This document shows, one piece after another, positions 62,260 through 64,000 of a stretch of DNA of 64,000 nt. The position numbers were made by a program, and so were the translations under genes. The DNA comes from Bedellia somnulentella (Eukaryota > Arthropoda > Insecta > Lepidoptera > Bedelliidae), in NCBI GenBank assembly GCA_963576735.1, contig OY755173.1:4496873-4560872 (forward strand). The letters are read 5' to 3'. The notes under the pieces were generated by a model. It was not told where the DNA came from. It made no database searches and saw only the letters and a list, made by a program, of their open reading frames with translations. Numbering within the stretch: position 1 is the stretch's first letter; each line of letters opens with the position of its first letter.

Positions 62260-63102
62260 TAGATCTTGCAATCTACGAGCGCACTTCGCCCTTAGTTTTG
62301 CGAGTGACCTATCTGTGTACGCGTCAATGTAGGCGTGAGAGGTGACCGTGCGTACGGTTAGCAAATATAAAAAAATATCAAGTTATATAAAATTATAAAA
62401 TTATATTAAAATTATATAAAATTATAAAGTTATAAAATTATATAAAAAGGCTGGCGTCCGAAGTATGAAGAATAAAAGAGCATGTATGAAAAGATTGATG
62501 GATGTAAACGAAGCTAGAGAGGTTTGTCAGGATCGTGCGAAATGGCGATCAATAGTCTCTGCCTACCCCAATGGGAACTAATGGCATGAGTATATGTATG
62601 TATATGTATGTATCAAGTTATAGATTTCACCCATTTTATATTTTTTTCATTAGGAGTGGTAAAAAAACGAAAATGTCAAAGTAACTTCTAATTTTAAATT
62701 TTAATATTAAATATATACAGCTAATAACTTAAAATTAACACAAAAAACTGTAGTTTTAAAAATTACTTTAACTAAACTCAAAATAAAAATCTTGTAAGTA
62801 ATAAAATAAGTAAAAACTTCTAATAAGTAATTTCTACACTGTCACTGTCATAATATTCACTATCATAATTTTCACTGTCATTGACATTTATAATGAACCC
62901 AAAATCATAGTCGAAATATCTCATGTCCTCTTTTTATTTTATATTTCATAAATATTTTTAATTACTTTGCGTTTTCTTTCACTTTTGGGATTTGACGTGC
63001 TAACTGTACTTCTTGAACAATTCTACGCATACTAACAAATATGTGTATTTACGATTACAAGTACAAACAAAGGCGACGTGCGCTCGTAGATTGCAAGATC
63101 TA
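62260..63102. mobile_element. MITE-3, complete
   Basis: Perfect 25-base inverted ends (TAGATCTTGCAATCTACGAG plus CGCAC). Interior blocks are shared with 7143-7375. It contains a retroposed LINE-R 3' end. No transposase. Confidence 0.83.
62388..62611 (+). mobile_element. LINE-R 3'-end insertion
   Basis: Flanked by ATCAAGTTATA (62377-62387, 62612-62622). An AT-rich run is followed by GGCTGGCGTCCGAAGTATGA, GATGGATGTAAACGAAGCTA, CTACCCCAATGGGAACTAAT and a TATG tail. Confidence 0.82.
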
Positions 63103-63309
63103 TATCAAATCTAGTAAAAGAAAAACAAACTATTATCACATGCTTAGTCTAAGAATAATCAGTATTATATTGACTGTGGTATAAATCAGTGTTTTCTTTA
63201 TATATTCGCTATGAATATGCTCATTAATAGCTATTGTCATATATAGTATACGAAAACTAATATGACAAACATGCGGTGAAAAGCTCACAATTACAGTACC
63301 ATGAACCAG
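63103..63309. other. spacer downstream of Nox4, nothing recognised
   Basis: AT-rich, no features seen. Confidence 0.4.
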
Positions 63310-63637
63310 GTATCAAAGGCCAATGGGTAGAACAACCGCGCGTCAATACATACAAGCGTGAGGTCGAAAATTCATATGTGTTGTGTGGTTAATTTATGAT
63401 GGTTGATCACGGTAGAGGAAAACATTGTGAGGAAACCCACATGGCTAAGTTATCCTTGGTCATGTGACAGTATATTCGTACCAAGTGGCGATAGGCCTGC
63501 CCTCTGTCACGTGAGAACACTGTCCAAAAAACGTGGGTACTCTGAACATCAGGTGACAATGTCACGAGACGTTCAGAAGTATTAGTACCTCTGCCAACCC
63601 TTTCGGGCATATAAGGCGTGAACGCTTGAGTCCTGAG
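63310..63637 (+). mobile_element. SINE-B copy, head diverged
   Basis: AAAGGCCAATGGGTAGAACA, ATGTGTTGTGTGGTTAATTT, CGTGGGTACTCTGAACATCA and CAACCCTTTCGGGCATATAA. Confidence 0.83.
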
Positions 63638-63854
63638 TAGAAGTTGAAAAAATAGAAAAAGGGCCGCAGTTTCGGTATTTCAGCATGTCTTCCGTTTTGA
63701 TACCTTGAAATATTATTCCGATTAGTAAATACCATTACGTATACGTGGATACTGTAGATGAACCTAACCTATTATTAATGTAAATTCTGTGAAAAATACC
63801 ATAAGACTGTCAGACGCTGGTCCTATAGTATAACCTTGATAATAATAATATTAT

Positions 63855-64000
63855 TAAGCTGGATAGATCAGTGGAAATACCTCTGCTGTAGGTATACAGT
63901 AGGGCTTACAACAATGTGTTCATCCTGGGATAATATGTGTGGTTAATTAATCAAGATCATGCAATAAATAAAGTCATCTAAGCAAAATGTGGGTGCTCAC
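63855..64000 (+). mobile_element. SINE-B copy, diverged, cut by window end
   Basis: AAGCTGGATAGATCAGTGG head-like, ATAATATGTGTGGTTAATTA and AGCAAAATGTGGGTGCTCAC body. Confidence 0.6.

Overview
This is animal nuclear DNA, most likely from a moth or butterfly. All three host genes are split by GT-AG introns, the spacers are AT-rich and crowded with short retroposons, Helitrons, foldback elements and LINEs of the kind common in Lepidoptera, and a Nox4-type oxidase (absent from Drosophila) is present. The species cannot be named from the sequence alone.

Host genes, left to right. (1) Positions 1-5530, + strand: the 3' end of Mi-2/CHD4, the chromatin-remodelling ATPase of the NuRD complex, in five exons. 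The first exon in view carries two apparent single-base frame changes and an in-frame TGA. (2) Positions 11875-34950, - strand: a complete DONSON (Drosophila humpty dumpty) gene, ten exons with matching splice phases, 579 codons plus stop. DONSON is a replication initiation and fork protein. (3) Positions 43388-62031, + strand: a Nox4-like NADPH oxidase, eleven exons encoding 578 residues to the stop. Only the short first coding exon is missing. DONSON and Nox4 diverge from the interval 34951-43387.

Mobile DNA fills almost everything else. DONSON intron 9 (12846-22093) holds a nested stack: a short repeat (Rep-A) split by a foldback element (FB-1), itself split by a nearly intact CR1/Jockey-type LINE and by a Helitron, which carries another Rep-A piece. 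DONSON intron 7 (22298-27352) holds a Ty3/gypsy retrotransposon of the CsRn1 type with two 223-bp LTRs that read as identical and a 5-bp target duplication. DONSON intron 5 carries a 166-bp tandem array copied from the start of exon 6. Between Mi-2 and DONSON are a PIF/Harbinger-like element, two copies of a long-armed palindrome (FB-2), a dead mariner and a MITE with 29-bp ends. The Nox4 introns hold many Rep-A copies, three tRNA-derived SINE families, Helitrons, a truncated LINE and an RTE-type LINE.

Family labels such as Rep-A, Rep-D, Rep-E, SINE-B, SINE-C, FB-1, FB-2, MITE-3, Hel-1 to Hel-3 and LINE-R are local names, not database names. Exon ends were chosen by splice signals plus reading-phase continuity plus remembered family conservation; no search was run.
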